The position numbers and the translations under genes were made by a program. The notes beneath the pieces were generated by a model, which did no database searches, was not told where the DNA came from, and saw only the letters and a program-made list of their open reading frames with translations. Below, one piece after another: positions 1 to 13,134 of a stretch of DNA of 64,000 bases (within the stretch, counting starts at the first letter, position 1; every line of letters starts with the position of its first letter). This DNA is from Aphrophora alni (lineage: Eukaryota > Arthropoda > Insecta > Hemiptera > Aphrophoridae), in contig OY740772.1 in the NCBI GenBank assembly GCA_963513935.1, forward strand, positions 101,575,340-101,639,339, in the 5' to 3' direction.

Positions 1-29
1 CCATTCTACTAACAAACTGTTTAAATATG

Positions 30-210
30 ATTGTGCCCTCAAGGGGTGTCTTATAGTGAGTCAATGATGGGCAATACCGATCTAGTTATAGGTATACCTA
101 ATCCATGCGGTGTTAGCTTTGTCGTATCTTCATCATAGGTCTTTCTTGACCAATTCTTGTTATCTTTCGACCCTAAAGCTATTAGAGTACTTGAGGGATT
201 GGGGTCAAAT
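30..210 (+). repeat. Dispersed repeat family R1, copy 1
   Basis: One of seven degenerate copies of a family I call R1. Landmarks here are a TTATAGTGAGT block, a GATGGGCAAT block, TTGACCAATTCTTGTT and GCTATTAGAGTACTTGAGG, in that order. The same ordered landmarks recur at 1609, 3839, 8525, 19225, 21603 (minus) and 54370. No terminal repeats or target duplications were visible, so the class is unknown. Confidence 0.6.
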
Positions 211-466
211 ATGGCCCAGAGATTTTTAAAAATAACACATAAAAAAACAAAGTTGAATTTAAATTTGTTTATTGTAAAAGATGACGGTTCATTTGTTTTT
301 ATACATAAAAATAAAACATTCTCGCATGACAGGTAATAACTGAAAATATTACCTTAATACCTTAAGACAATATATTGTTGTAAATTTTACTGAACTTAGG
401 CTACATTTCCTTGTTTATAATAATGGGCATTACTTACAATATACGAGACACCATTATCAACATAAA

Positions 467-865
467 TCAATTATAAAACTAGGTACAAAACCTGATTTTT
501 GTCTTATTCCAATCCAGAAATCACTTGGTGATTACCGCGGTTTCGGGTAGCCTACGTACCCATCTTCAGATCACAGAAATTACACAAATCCCATCATTAT
601 GTGGTCTTAAAATATGTTATAAGTTACACAAAATAAAAGTCACAAAAAACACGCATCACGAAACACACTTAAAACACTTTTTAAAAAACATTTGAAATAT
701 TGATTAGGCCTAATTACACTGACCAGTCACGGGTAAATGTTTAATGCGACTGCCGTGGCGAGGTTAAGAGAAATCGTAGGCTACTCGAAACCGCGGTAAT
801 CACCAAGTGATATCTGGATTGGAATAAGACAAAAAGCAGGTATTGTACCATTTTTTTTAATTGAT
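467..865. repeat. Inverted-repeat element of about 400 bp (MITE-like)
   Basis: Two arms of roughly 90 bp face each other (about 467-557 and 776-865). Both contain TTTTGTCTTATTCCAATCC, then a TCACTTGGTGATTACCGCGG block, then a GTAGCCTACG block, with only a few mismatches by eye. The left arm runs into GTTTCGGGTA..CATCTTCAG, the minus-strand form of the recurrent CTGAAGA-hairpin-GAAAC motif. No coding capacity. Target duplication not clear. Interpreted as a non-autonomous TIR element or two head-to-head repeat ends. Confidence 0.7.
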
Positions 866-1608
866 AAATTTATCCAATCCGTGGGCTAGCATGTTGAAAT
901 CAACATAAAGCTCATAAATTAGTTTGAAATTAATCTCTGCAATATTGAAAGTAGTTGTAAATATAATTTTGATTTGGCATCCTTATTCTATTTATAGCTA
1001 TAATTTAATTATATAAAAGAATATTCAATAACAAATATAAGATTTATTGCATTATAATGTATATTATGGTTATATACAATTAAAGGAGATATTTAATTCC
1101 CCCCATGTGTTTTATGTTCTGCAACATTTAAATAAAAAGGACAGAAATATTGCCTGATGTAGGTTTAAATATTCTGTGGAATTTTCAAACAATTTATTTT
1201 GCTGTTAACAATTCACAAATGAATACCAGAAACATTGTAAACTTAAACTGTACAAATAAAAATATTGCTTGCTATTTTTACCCTTTTGTTATATATTTTA
1301 CACAATGATTTTCACTTGTTAATATAATATATTTCACAAACTTAATAATATGTTTTTTTTATTTAGGACTAAGTCCTTTACAAATAAAGTCAGGTGTTAT
1401 AAAAATTAACACAACTCACACACAAACATATATTTTGGTATATATTTATAAAATTTAAACCAATAAACATAACGTAACGAGCTTGCCAAGCTAAAAATAA
1501 TAATTAATTTTTTTTGTAAAATTTACATAAAAACAGTTACTGTCTTTATATATACAAACTGTTCTAACACAGATATACTTGTATACACAGATATTCACAT
1601 AAGTGCTT
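866..1608. other. AT-rich intergenic DNA, nothing recognised
   Basis: Very AT-rich with short A and T runs. I saw no coding segment, inverted repeat or conserved motif. Confidence 0.5.
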
Positions 1609-1790
1609 ACCTCTAAAGGACTTAATATAATGAGTAGGGGCTCGCTGGATCTGTAACTTTTTTCATATAGTCTTGAGTTAGATTCCTTTCTTTCATCTTT
1701 CCTATCAGGTTTTTCTTCGCCAATTCTTGTCTTCTTTTGACCCTGACTATATTATAGTATGAGATGACTAGGGCCTTTATTTTATAACTT
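1609..1790 (+). repeat. R1 repeat, copy 2
   Basis: Contains GCTGGATCTG, GTTAGATTCCTTTCTTTCAT, CCAATTCTTGTCTTCTTTTG and CCCTGAC in the family order. The 3' block (ATTATAGTATGAGATGACTAG) is more diverged than in copies 1 and 5. Confidence 0.6.
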
Positions 1791-2149
1791 TTTTATAAGG
1801 CGATGGTGGCCGAAAGTTTTTTCGTCTTTAAACAAGAGAAAATTAACAATGAAAAGCTAAACAAAAGAGAACCCAACTTTTCAAGAAAGTATAATTTAAA
1901 AATATATATTATTTAGTTATAGTAACTTTGCAACCTAAAATACTCTATCTTACTCACACACTCTCTTGCAAATACATACAATAAATTAATAAAAGTAATA
2001 GAAAATCAACATCTAACTTTTTTAAATAAAGAATACCCTTCTTTACAAATATGCGTCATTGTTATCTTTTTATTAGATACTTTTAAATCTTAGACAGGCA
2101 CGCTTACATAAAATAAGTACTCATATACAATACACGTGCACGCTTGCAC

Positions 2150-2194
2150 GCACGCACACACACACACACACACGTACGCACACACATACGAACA
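2150..2194. repeat. (CA)n microsatellite, imperfect
   Basis: CA dinucleotides interrupted by CG and TACG steps. Confidence 0.9.
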
Positions 2195-2539
2195 GAACTA
2201 CTCACTTACCCACCCACCCACATACACCTACGTTACATGATAGATCTATTCCAAATGCCGTTTTAATATTAAGTTCATCAGCAGATAGTTTAAATTTGAT
2301 AGTGTTCCATCCAAAATTTAATACAAATGTTGACTCACACATAGTTTTATATTATGTTAATATCTCAGTCGACCAGTGACCGGTGCAACACCAACATGGC
2401 ATAACTGGCCAACTGTTCTAAAAAATATTTAAAAAAATATATATTCTTTGTTTTTATTTATATGTACAATAATTCTTGATTGGTTTGTGTGTTTGTGTTA
2501 AATTAAGACGTGCTCACATGTGAGTAATTTTTTTTTTTA

Positions 2540-2600
2540 AACCTGAAGATGGGAACTTGTTCCTGAAACTCGCGTAGTATTACACTACAAAATAAAAAGT
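2540..2600 (+). repeat. CTGAAGA-hairpin-GAAAC motif copy
   Basis: CTGAAGATG is followed by a small hairpin (GGAAC/GTTCC), then TGAAAC, then TCGCGTAG with a second hairpin (GTAGT/ACTAC). The arrangement and the trailing CTACAAAATAA match the minus-strand copy at 31497-31523 and its flank. The order of parts resembles the hammerhead ribozyme core (CUGANGA, stem II, GAAA, stem III), but a convincing stem I is not visible. Confidence 0.45.
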
Positions 2601-3040
2601 TTGCAAGACGGAAACAAGGTATATATATATATTAATATTATAAATATACATTATTTAGTTAATATGTTAAGTTCGTCCCTATGTGCAATACACGAGATAA
2701 AAATTCTCTGATAATGCACAAACGTAAAACAGATTATATTGATAATTAATAAAATGATATGGTATTAAAATGAGTTTAAATTAAATATATGTAAAATTGT
2801 CAGTTATTATTTGATTATGAATATGTCTTCAAGGAATTTTATTTTGATAAGTTGAGAATTCTTATACATTTTATTTTGTTAGACTTGAAAATATACAAAA
2901 ATACTCGTTTATACAAATTATGATTAAAAAGACAAATTTATAAATTGTTGTGTATATTTTTCCAAAATTATAATTATTTATTAGTTTTGTTTGCAGTAAT
3001 GTTATCAAATCCAAACACACTATAACGAAATCCACACTAT

Positions 3041-3097
3041 GGAAAACAAAGAACCTTAAAACAAAAATTGCATTTGGTTTGGGGTTCTTTGTTTTTC
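3041..3097 (+). other. Pre-miRNA-like hairpin
   Basis: A 57-nt self-complementary segment. Positions 3043-3060 pair with 3078-3095 (18 pairs including two G-U), followed by one mismatch, four more pairs (3062-3065 with 3073-3076) and a 7-nt loop. The outer pairs 3041-3097 and 3042-3096 extend it. Size and single-mismatch stem fit an animal pre-miRNA or a tiny hairpin MITE remnant. No expression evidence is possible from sequence. Confidence 0.35.
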
Positions 3098-3777
3098 TGA
3101 CAGCAACCACATATCTAAAAACAATAGATTTTAGAAAGAGTATGGAGTGCAATAGTGCCAACTTTAAAAACTAATAACTAAACCTTATTACTATCAACAG
3201 CATAGGCGATTATTTAATATTTATATTAACATCATACGTGGCAGTGATGCGTGCATTGGAGTACAAAACTACGTTAGAATTATTGTTAGGTGTTGGTACA
3301 GCAATTATTATGAAAAATAAACATTAACACCCAATTACATATATGTTACCTTTGTACATGCAGATATGTTGATATATCACTAGCTTGGCTGTAAGCAGAT
3401 ATTTACCAACTGTTATCAATAAATTCTGCATCATTCATAAAAATAACATACTTCTTATTAACAAAAGAAAAACTCGTCACGTAATGCAAATGGTTGTACT
3501 ATAGAAGGCGTTCGTACTATCACTTATGCCAATTGACACATTCTATAAAACACTCTAAATAATTTTAAAAACGTTGTCACGATATATACAAATATTAGAG
3601 TAGGAGTTATACTTCAAAGTTAGGTTGCACTCTAATAAAGGAGAATATAATCTACTAGAAAACAACTCTAGTCTCTTGTTCTCCAGAGTAACATAAAGTA
3701 ATGCTACATTACACCTGACCTATTTACGATAGTTTTACTTGTTGCTGAACAAGAAACGACATCTAAGGTTGTAATAA

Positions 3778-3778
<1 letters not shown>

Positions 3779-3838
<60 letters not shown>
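3779..3838. repeat. (AT)n microsatellite
   Basis: About 30 uninterrupted TA units, immediately followed by a truncated R1 copy. Confidence 0.95.
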
Positions 3839-3841
<3 letters not shown>

Positions 3842-3915
3842 TTAAGGCTTCTCTTGACCAATTTTTGTTCTTTTCCAAACCTATCGCTATTACTGTATTC
3901 GAGGAATAGATTTTT
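3839..3915 (+). repeat. R1 repeat, copy 3 (truncated)
   Basis: Only the 3' part is present: TCTCTTGACCAATTTTTGTT, then ATCGCTATTACTGTATTCGAGG. The 5' part is replaced by the adjacent (AT)n tract, suggesting that the microsatellite grew at or beside the truncation point. Confidence 0.5.
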
Positions 3916-5445
<1,530 letters not shown>

Positions 5446-6594
5446 AACATCTTCAGGCGTAGATCATTAACACTTCACGTTATTTTATCCATAGGCTACG
5501 TACAACACCTACTTGAACACTTAATAAAGCTATAAAATCATATTTTGTTAAAAGACATCAATATTTTACAATGTTTAAGGTTCAAACTTGCGCTCATCCT
5601 ATGGTTTCGTTCAGTATTAGTTAGCATGGGGTGATTTTTTAATATTATAATGCCTTAGTAGTTTAATAACATTTCCCTATGTATTTATGCTTGTATATAT
5701 CTACAAATTAATTTACTGTAACGAAATTCCATTATGTTTTAAATATTTCTTGTTGTAAATAAATTACATTTAAAGTAAAAGATTATATTTATTGTTTTAT
5801 AATTTTTTTTGTTATTGTAAACTATTCATGGTACAAAGAAAAACATGAATCTATGGGGAAAAAGCAGTAATGTTCTTTGAAACAATCAAATTAGCTGATA
5901 TAAGAATATCAATATTTATTTTATTTGTCAAATAGGTTAAAGGGGAGAAAATTTATCAACTGCTTAGGGTGAAATGAAATTTACATATTGAGGCTAATGA
6001 TGTGCTGCTTAATATTTTCCTAAATTAAATTTATTATTATTTATTTAAATAATGCAGTGAAAATGTAATTTGTAAGAAATTAGATGTTTCTCCAATATAA
6101 CTATATATATATATATATATATATATAACAGTCAATATGTTCACGAAAGTTGGTATATTAATTAAATTACAGTAATTTTGCTTTATATTTGTCAAATATA
6201 TATCTGTATCATTGCTAAAAAAAATATGTTGTAGGAAAAGAAAAAAATAATTTGAATATTTATGGGAAATAATATGAGTACGCTTTGAAAATAGACTTAT
6301 GATTTCTTCAGAGTTATGAAAAAGCTTGCAAGCTCTTAAGGACTTTTTTAAATTAAGGATGCCATTTAATGTGTGCAATCCTAGGGTATATTTAAAAAGG
6401 CTTCATTAGGTTATTGTTTATAACAAATGAGGAAAATAAATATAGAAATCATTATATATACATTTGATTACATGGAACAGGTAACTAAATCGTTAAATTC
6501 ATTTTCTAGTCTACTTTTTTTTTGTTTTATTGGTAAAAATGTTTTACCAAAAATTATGTGTTTTTATTTTTAGTTACTTTACATTTCGTAAGAA

Positions 6595-6625
<31 letters not shown>

Positions 6626-8524
6626 TTTCTATTCAAATGAAGATATTGTAATTGCATTTTAATACTATTTTTTTTATGTGAAACTAATAACAATCATAAT
6701 AAACACAATAATGTTATAACATTTATATTTTCTGTATGTTTAAATTTGAAAATATCAATTTTCATTAATTAATTAAATTTCCAACAATACAGAAAGAATA
6801 TTGCTTAGAAATTAAATAAGAGAAAGCAAGATAGATAACAAATTACACGTTTCAAGTTTACAGACAGCAGTTCCCTTCATCAACAAAACTTTATAGCAGG
6901 GTTGTTTCATTGATTAATCTAATTTACAGTTCCTTGTCTGGAATACGTGGTTCATTAGACACTATAAGTTATTGTGTTATCAACACCTTCATTAATGCTC
7001 CGGTGTTATCATTACTGTTGTACATATTTAATTTATCCCTATTTAATCCGGATATTTAATATTTTAGTTTAGTCACAGCAATTTGACATGTATTTAAAAT
7101 AACATATTCATTTGCATATGTAGTTATCTTAAATTTATCGAATTTTTATTACCTAATAGTATATGTTAATATACAAATCAATAGAATTTATTAATTTTAG
7201 ATGCTCTAATTTACAATAAGTGATTTACCGGAGCTCTGAATATTAAGTATTTTTTTAAATATCTTCTTTGTTGATTTCGTAAAACAATACGACTGCAGTT
7301 AGTAGAGAGTTATTGTGGGAAATACTATTAATCTTATTAGGACTACTTATATTGATTGCAGATGCCATGAGAAGAGTTTGTTAAAATCCTACAATATCAG
7401 AACAGTGGTTTAGACAGGTGTGTCTTTCTCCAATATTATTTCTCATGGTGTTAATTGGAGTAATGAGCAGAGTAACTGGTAGACGAATAATTTCCAATGA
7501 AGACTAATGAATAGGATCAAACAAATAGATTAAGGTGACGTTTATGTTAGATACAGTTAGAGTACCTCGGAATTGTTACAACCGTACTCATTCTAAGTTA
7601 ATGTCTGAGGTTAATACACAGATTATTTCCTTCATTAATTAATTATAAAAGTTGATTAAAAATAGAATTTTTAGTTTTTACCTTCTTTCTCGTTCAATTT
7701 AGTTTTATATTCTTCGACCAAAATTATAGTTTATATGCGAAATGTATTAGTATTTATTTCAATAATGTTATTCTTTAAATACTTTCAAAATAACTATATT
7801 TTAATTATTGGGAGATTATTTTAGTTGTTTTTTCCCTTTTATGTATTAAGCCAATTTGTCTGATTTCATTATCCAGTATTTTTAATAATTATGGACTGTA
7901 TAATTAGAGTTTGTAACTTAATGATTATGTTTAAAGTTAATCGTGCATACGTGTTCACCAATCAAATGACTTGTGGCACAGTCTATAATTACTCTCTCTC
8001 AGTCTGTGCCTTGTTACGACATTAATACATGTCATAAATGTTAAAATCGTTCGTATTAATACTTATTCATTTTCTATATCGTATACGAATCCCTGAATCG
8101 TTTCTAAAACCGTATCATTCTAGTGATGAGGCGTCGATTGATGGTTTCGTTTTAAGCAAAAATATATTCTCGGTAAGGCGGAAAAGCTGTTTATGTAAGG
8201 GACTCTTTAATATCCCTCCTTGATTTTTGTTCTAAAAATATAGAATTTTTATTTGTGGAAGTCAAAACTTTAAATTACACGTTACTGTTTAGTATAGTGT
8301 ACAGAGCAAAAGCAAAGTGTTTGTCATGGCTTCTTGCTTGTAACAATGCAGTGATATGAAGTGACTTTAATGCAGGCATATCACTATACAGTATGTAGTT
8401 TCCTTTGAATAATGTAAAATAACACCGGACCGATGGGTTACTTGATTTTTATAACATTAAACTGTTAAAAGTTTTATTCTCGTAACAACTTTTAAGTGAA
8501 TTTAAAAAAATAAATGAATATGTG
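5446..8524. other. AT-rich intergenic DNA with short microsatellites
   Basis: Contains (AT)n at about 6102-6127 and (AAT)n at 6596-6622. No protein-like or RNA-like feature was recognised. Confidence 0.5.
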
Positions 8525-8760
8525 TATTGGCCTTGGGAGCTCACTTATAGTGTGTACGACTGTAAGAATTCCAAGGTATTCTAACCGGATCTACACCTTT
8601 CTTCATCTAGGCAAGTTAGATCCATCGGTTTCATTTTTCTTAATAAGTCACTCTTGACAATCCCATGTTCTCGTCCAATAATTAAGCTTTTCAAGTGTTA
8701 GGTGTCTCTTAACCAATACCTTCTCAATATTTGGATCTGAGTGTCATTAGTGAAAATTTG
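8525..8760 (+). repeat. R1 repeat, copy 4
   Basis: Contains CACTTATAGTGTGTAC, CCGGATCTACACCTTTCTTC, GTTAGATCCATC and CTCTTGACAATCCCATGTTC in family order. The terminal ATTAGAGTATTTGAGG block is replaced by ATTAAGCTTTTCAAGTG. Confidence 0.55.
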
Positions 8761-11700
8761 ATTAATTAGACTGAAGTGTAAGGAGTCGGATACTCATTAG
8801 CCGATGGTTCCGTTAAAATTTGGTTTCAAACAAACACATGTATGTGTATTTTTCTTTTTATATTTATAACTTACAAAAAAAAAACACAAAATGTCCATTG
8901 TGCACATATTGTTATATTGTAATAATTTTATATTACTAGAATGTCCATGATTTGATCAATGAACAGGAAATTAGTTAAGATGATACTATGAGAGAGGTAG
9001 TACAAAATTCTTGGAAATTCAGCAGCCTTTTGAAAGGACGAATGTGTTTAAACATGGTAGATCCAAAAACATGTTGATAAATTCACAAAAACGTATTTAT
9101 TAAACTATTTCGGATAACAGTGATACTTATAAATTATATATAGCTTGACTTGTGAGATGGTATACCTCATAGAATAAAACTTGAACACGAATTCTGACAC
9201 ATAGTATGTTTATTTATTAAATCGCTTTCAACAACAAAGTCGCTAACTTCAGTGATAAATGAGTTACAATAAATAACCTCTAACTATAAGCTGCTATAAA
9301 CAACCCATAAGTTATAACTTATTTATCGTATTTCTTGCATCACTAACGATAGCAATTTTATCGTTAAAACGCGTATGAATAATCAAATGTACTATGTGTG
9401 TTCAACTTTTATTCTATAAAACAGCGAGGAATATTAATACCCCCTCTATTGAAACCATGTATAACAGACTTTTTTATATTGTGACGTATTTTTAAAGAAA
9501 AATATTCTGGTTGTAAATAGTAGGTTTTGCCAAGAGTTTGGAACAGGGAGACAATGTTTTTGGTTTGGAGGTTAAAAGTGACAATAACAAATATGAAGTA
9601 TTAAGTGGAAAGGAAGCTATATATTTTCAACAACCGCCATTTTATAAACTATACAAAAAAGGGTTGTTTTTTGTAAAATTCTAAACCATAACATAAAATT
9701 GCGTGTACTAAATCTCAATATCTTATTTATTTGCTAAGTTATAATATATAGGATGAACAAAAAAATTAGGGTTTTTAACTTACTTTTTCCTTCTTTTTAA
9801 CAATAATAAAAAGTCGTGAAATTTCTCTCTTTTTTAATCACTTTGTATAATATTTAAATTAAATTTAAATTTTAAGATTTCATAAATAGAAAGTTAACAT
9901 TTAACAGTAAAAGTTGTAACTCATACATTTCAATAACTCAAAATTATATTACCGTACTTGTTTCATCAATATTGTTGGGAATATTATATATCTATTTAAA
10001 GTTTCTTCTAAGATAAATATACTTGCGCAAATGATTTTAAAACAATCATATTTTAATGAGATATTAATATGGAGAAAAATATAATACACAATTATTCAGA
10101 GGCTTTACTATGCAATATACCACAGTGGGATTAATATTCCTGTTCGTCGTGACATGTTTTGTTTGATGTTTCCAGAGTAACGCTAAACAAGATTATGATT
10201 TGCAAGGATTTACCAGGATTTGACAACAAGAATAATAATTGGATTATTGTATGAACGGAGAGAGTTTAACAAGATAATATGTGTATTTGGAATTAAGTGT
10301 GAAATCAAATTTAATCCGTTTTGTTTGAATAAATAAATCTAAGAACATTTTGAACAAACGATATATCCTTCTTGCACTACGAATATGAGACGTGGAAAGA
10401 GTGAAATAAACAATACAAAGCGAACTTTTGCTATGAAGGTATTAATTAAACATACGATGACCTTGAATTGTCAGAAACACCATCTGTGTCAACAAGTTAA
10501 TGAAAGGTCAGTAGGAACAATAAACAAGGAACGGAAGTGGATTTGAATTTACCATGTTTTGAGGAAGAGAAAAGATGTGGTTATGAGGGAGACTCTACAA
10601 TGTAATCGGCATAAGGTAGACATTTTAGGTGTTGTGACGGTGATGAACACAAGGTGAAGAGAGTGTCCTTCGTTTCTTCTCTATGGACCTTTAAGGAATA
10701 AAATGGAAATAGGGCATACGATGAATTTTGAATTATGTGTAAATTCATTTAACCAAATACGAAGACGTACGATACTGTCTAATATCCTTGGTGCTTGGAT
10801 CATTAGTAGACATATGAAAAGATATCGTTTCATTTATTATCGATTCATTTATTCGATTATCGTATTCATTTATCGTTTATTATGATACTTCATAAAGTTT
10901 TATTTATTTTAAGTTATGAATATATTAGAAGATATTAATGATTTAACGGTATTCACCATCGATTTATCGTATGGTGGAACATACAAATTATTAACATAGC
11001 AAGGTGGTGCTATTTCAAAATTTAAACTGAATTCATGTTAGAGAATGTACGATATTCAACAGATATTAAAAAAAAACTATCTTTAAATAAATATTTTGTA
11101 AGTTTACACAAGATTTTTTTTTGAATCTGTGTCTGCTTTTATAAGAAAGTCCTATAATAAAAAGAAAATCCAGAGTTTTAAAATATCCTCTACATGTTCT
11201 GAATCAGGGTTCAAAGTATAGGACAAGTTTGGTAATTACAAAAAAAATTATTTACTTTATTGTACAGATCTATTCGTTCCATGGTCTAAGGATGACATCA
11301 GTCGTCGTTTCGTTGTCATCTTTATGTAACCACGATAGCTGCCATCAAATTATAAAACAGGAAACAATTTAAGATAGGAACTTGAAATTTGGTATTGTTA
11401 GGAAGTTTCTTTTACTGCCTGAGTCCTTTACTTTCAATCTACTCAAATCAGTGGTTCAGTACTTAATTAATCTTTATTAACAATTATTATTAAACACAAT
11501 CCTACAATTACCTTTTTACTGCTATTAAACCAGAATGACTCTAATTATTGTGACTCCCAGATCTGATTCAACGTTATATTTTATAACTACTTGTCTTTGA
11601 AATAATTACAAGGTTTATACATGAAGTTCGCTCCCACTCATGAATGCTTATCTGAAGTCTCAGTACTCCTAGGTAGCTCGTACACGCGAAGTCAGTCTGT

Positions 11701-13134
11701 CTATCTTCAAGAATTATACTCCCAGAAAGCTCTCTCTCGCCAAGTCCAACTGGCTATCTTCAAAAATTCCTGTAACACATTTCTTGATCACTCTTGGCCC
11801 ACTGACTCAAGTTTTCTCCCACCCAAGGTTTATATATGTTTGTAGCATCAATGACGTCTGCCTTGCTTGCAAGGTAAGCTATTTCATCATTTTTCCAGGT
11901 CTGTCACAATAATTGTTGTCATATTGGGATCCTACAAAGAACTTGGACTATATTCCTAACCAAAGCTAACCTAATTCCTATCAATATAGTAGACTTTATT
12001 GTACTTATATAGATCTTTATTACAATTAAGTTACACATTGAAATAAATCGGCTAAGTGGCGGTTATTTTAAACAGTTATTTGTTCATAACTCGAATGTTA
12101 TTTAACTTATAAATACAAATATCAAATAAAAATTGTAAATTTAAAATCTGCATGTAAATGCTAACAACGATAAAAAATAGAGAAGTTATTGTAAAAACAA
12201 AAAAAAAAAAAATTAACATGACTTCTAATAAAATCTGATATTGAAATAATTACTTGGATCGACAAATAAAAGTCACCGATGAACGTAGTAAATGAAGTCA
12301 TCTTCACATTTGACAGCTGGCGAGACACTCTCTCCAGCGAAGAGATGTTAAGATATAAAGATGTTTTGTTATATACACATCTACGATGCCTTTCGGAGCG
12401 TAACTGACAACAATTACGAGGTTCACAAAACCAGTCAGTGTTACAACTGTTTTCAATAAATTTACTCTCCTGGATAAGACCGTTGATCTACCAAATCAAT
12501 TTAAGTTTCCGACATTTTCCAAGAATCCGATTTTGGGAAATACATTTAGAAAATGCATTGTTTTACATTGTAATGATATTGCTAAGTAAGTTCCAAATCT
12601 CCGAAGTAATTCAGGACAAGTGGTTTTATGAAAATTAAGTTCAACAAGTACAACAAAAACACAATGCGTAGTATATATATTTTTGTAACAAATCTAAACT
12701 TCTACACAATCGATGATCACATTGAATAGAGTTATTTTTTCAATGACAACTCAATAAAACACGGAGATAAATCCACAGTAATGTGATTGGCGGAGCGTGT
12801 CATAAAGAAACAAAACACAGGATTTTAATTAATATGCTGATGGGAACAAACGTATTTGTCAACGAGTTATTCATCGATAGGGTATTACATAGATGTTTTA
12901 CAACACGCATTTTGTGTTTGGAGTTTTTTTTTTGTATTGACAAAATCAATCTGACTAAAACATACGCGTGTTTAATTTGTCCTTGTTCAATATGAATAGA
13001 GATTTCAAAGAGTGCACTTCAGTTAAATTTATTTTAGACACATTTATAATAATATTTGTTGATTCGTTTAATTTTTTAGAATAATAAATATATTATGTAA
13101 CGACTTTAAACTATAAATATTTGTTTGATAATAT
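8761..13134. other. AT-rich intergenic DNA
   Basis: Holds one minus-strand CTGAAGA-hairpin-GAAAC-like copy at 9224-9252, with flanks similar to those at 22443 and 25322. A 74-codon open frame at 11621-11845 has more balanced composition than its surroundings but no recognised domain. Nothing else supported. Confidence 0.45.
9215..9290 (-). repeat. CTGAAGA-hairpin-GAAAC motif copy with flanks
   Basis: On the minus strand this reads ATCACTGAAG, then GCGACTTTGTTGTTGAAAGC. Downstream flank TGAACACGAATTCT and upstream flank TGAGTTACAA align with the copies at 22443 and 25322, so homology extends beyond the motif, over roughly 100 bp. Confidence 0.45.

Larger units (their letters stand above)
1791..3040. 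other. AT-rich intergenic DNA
   Basis: Holds a short (CA)n tract at 2150-2194, a 12-bp palindrome CTCACATGTGAG near 2513 and one copy of the CTGAAGA-hairpin-GAAAC motif at 2543-2569. Otherwise nothing recognised. Confidence 0.5.

Noticed and set aside
2871..3161. 96-codon minus-strand frame
   Set aside because: Hydrophobic and Phe/Ile-rich because of AT composition, no domain; the hairpin inside it is the better explanation for any constraint.
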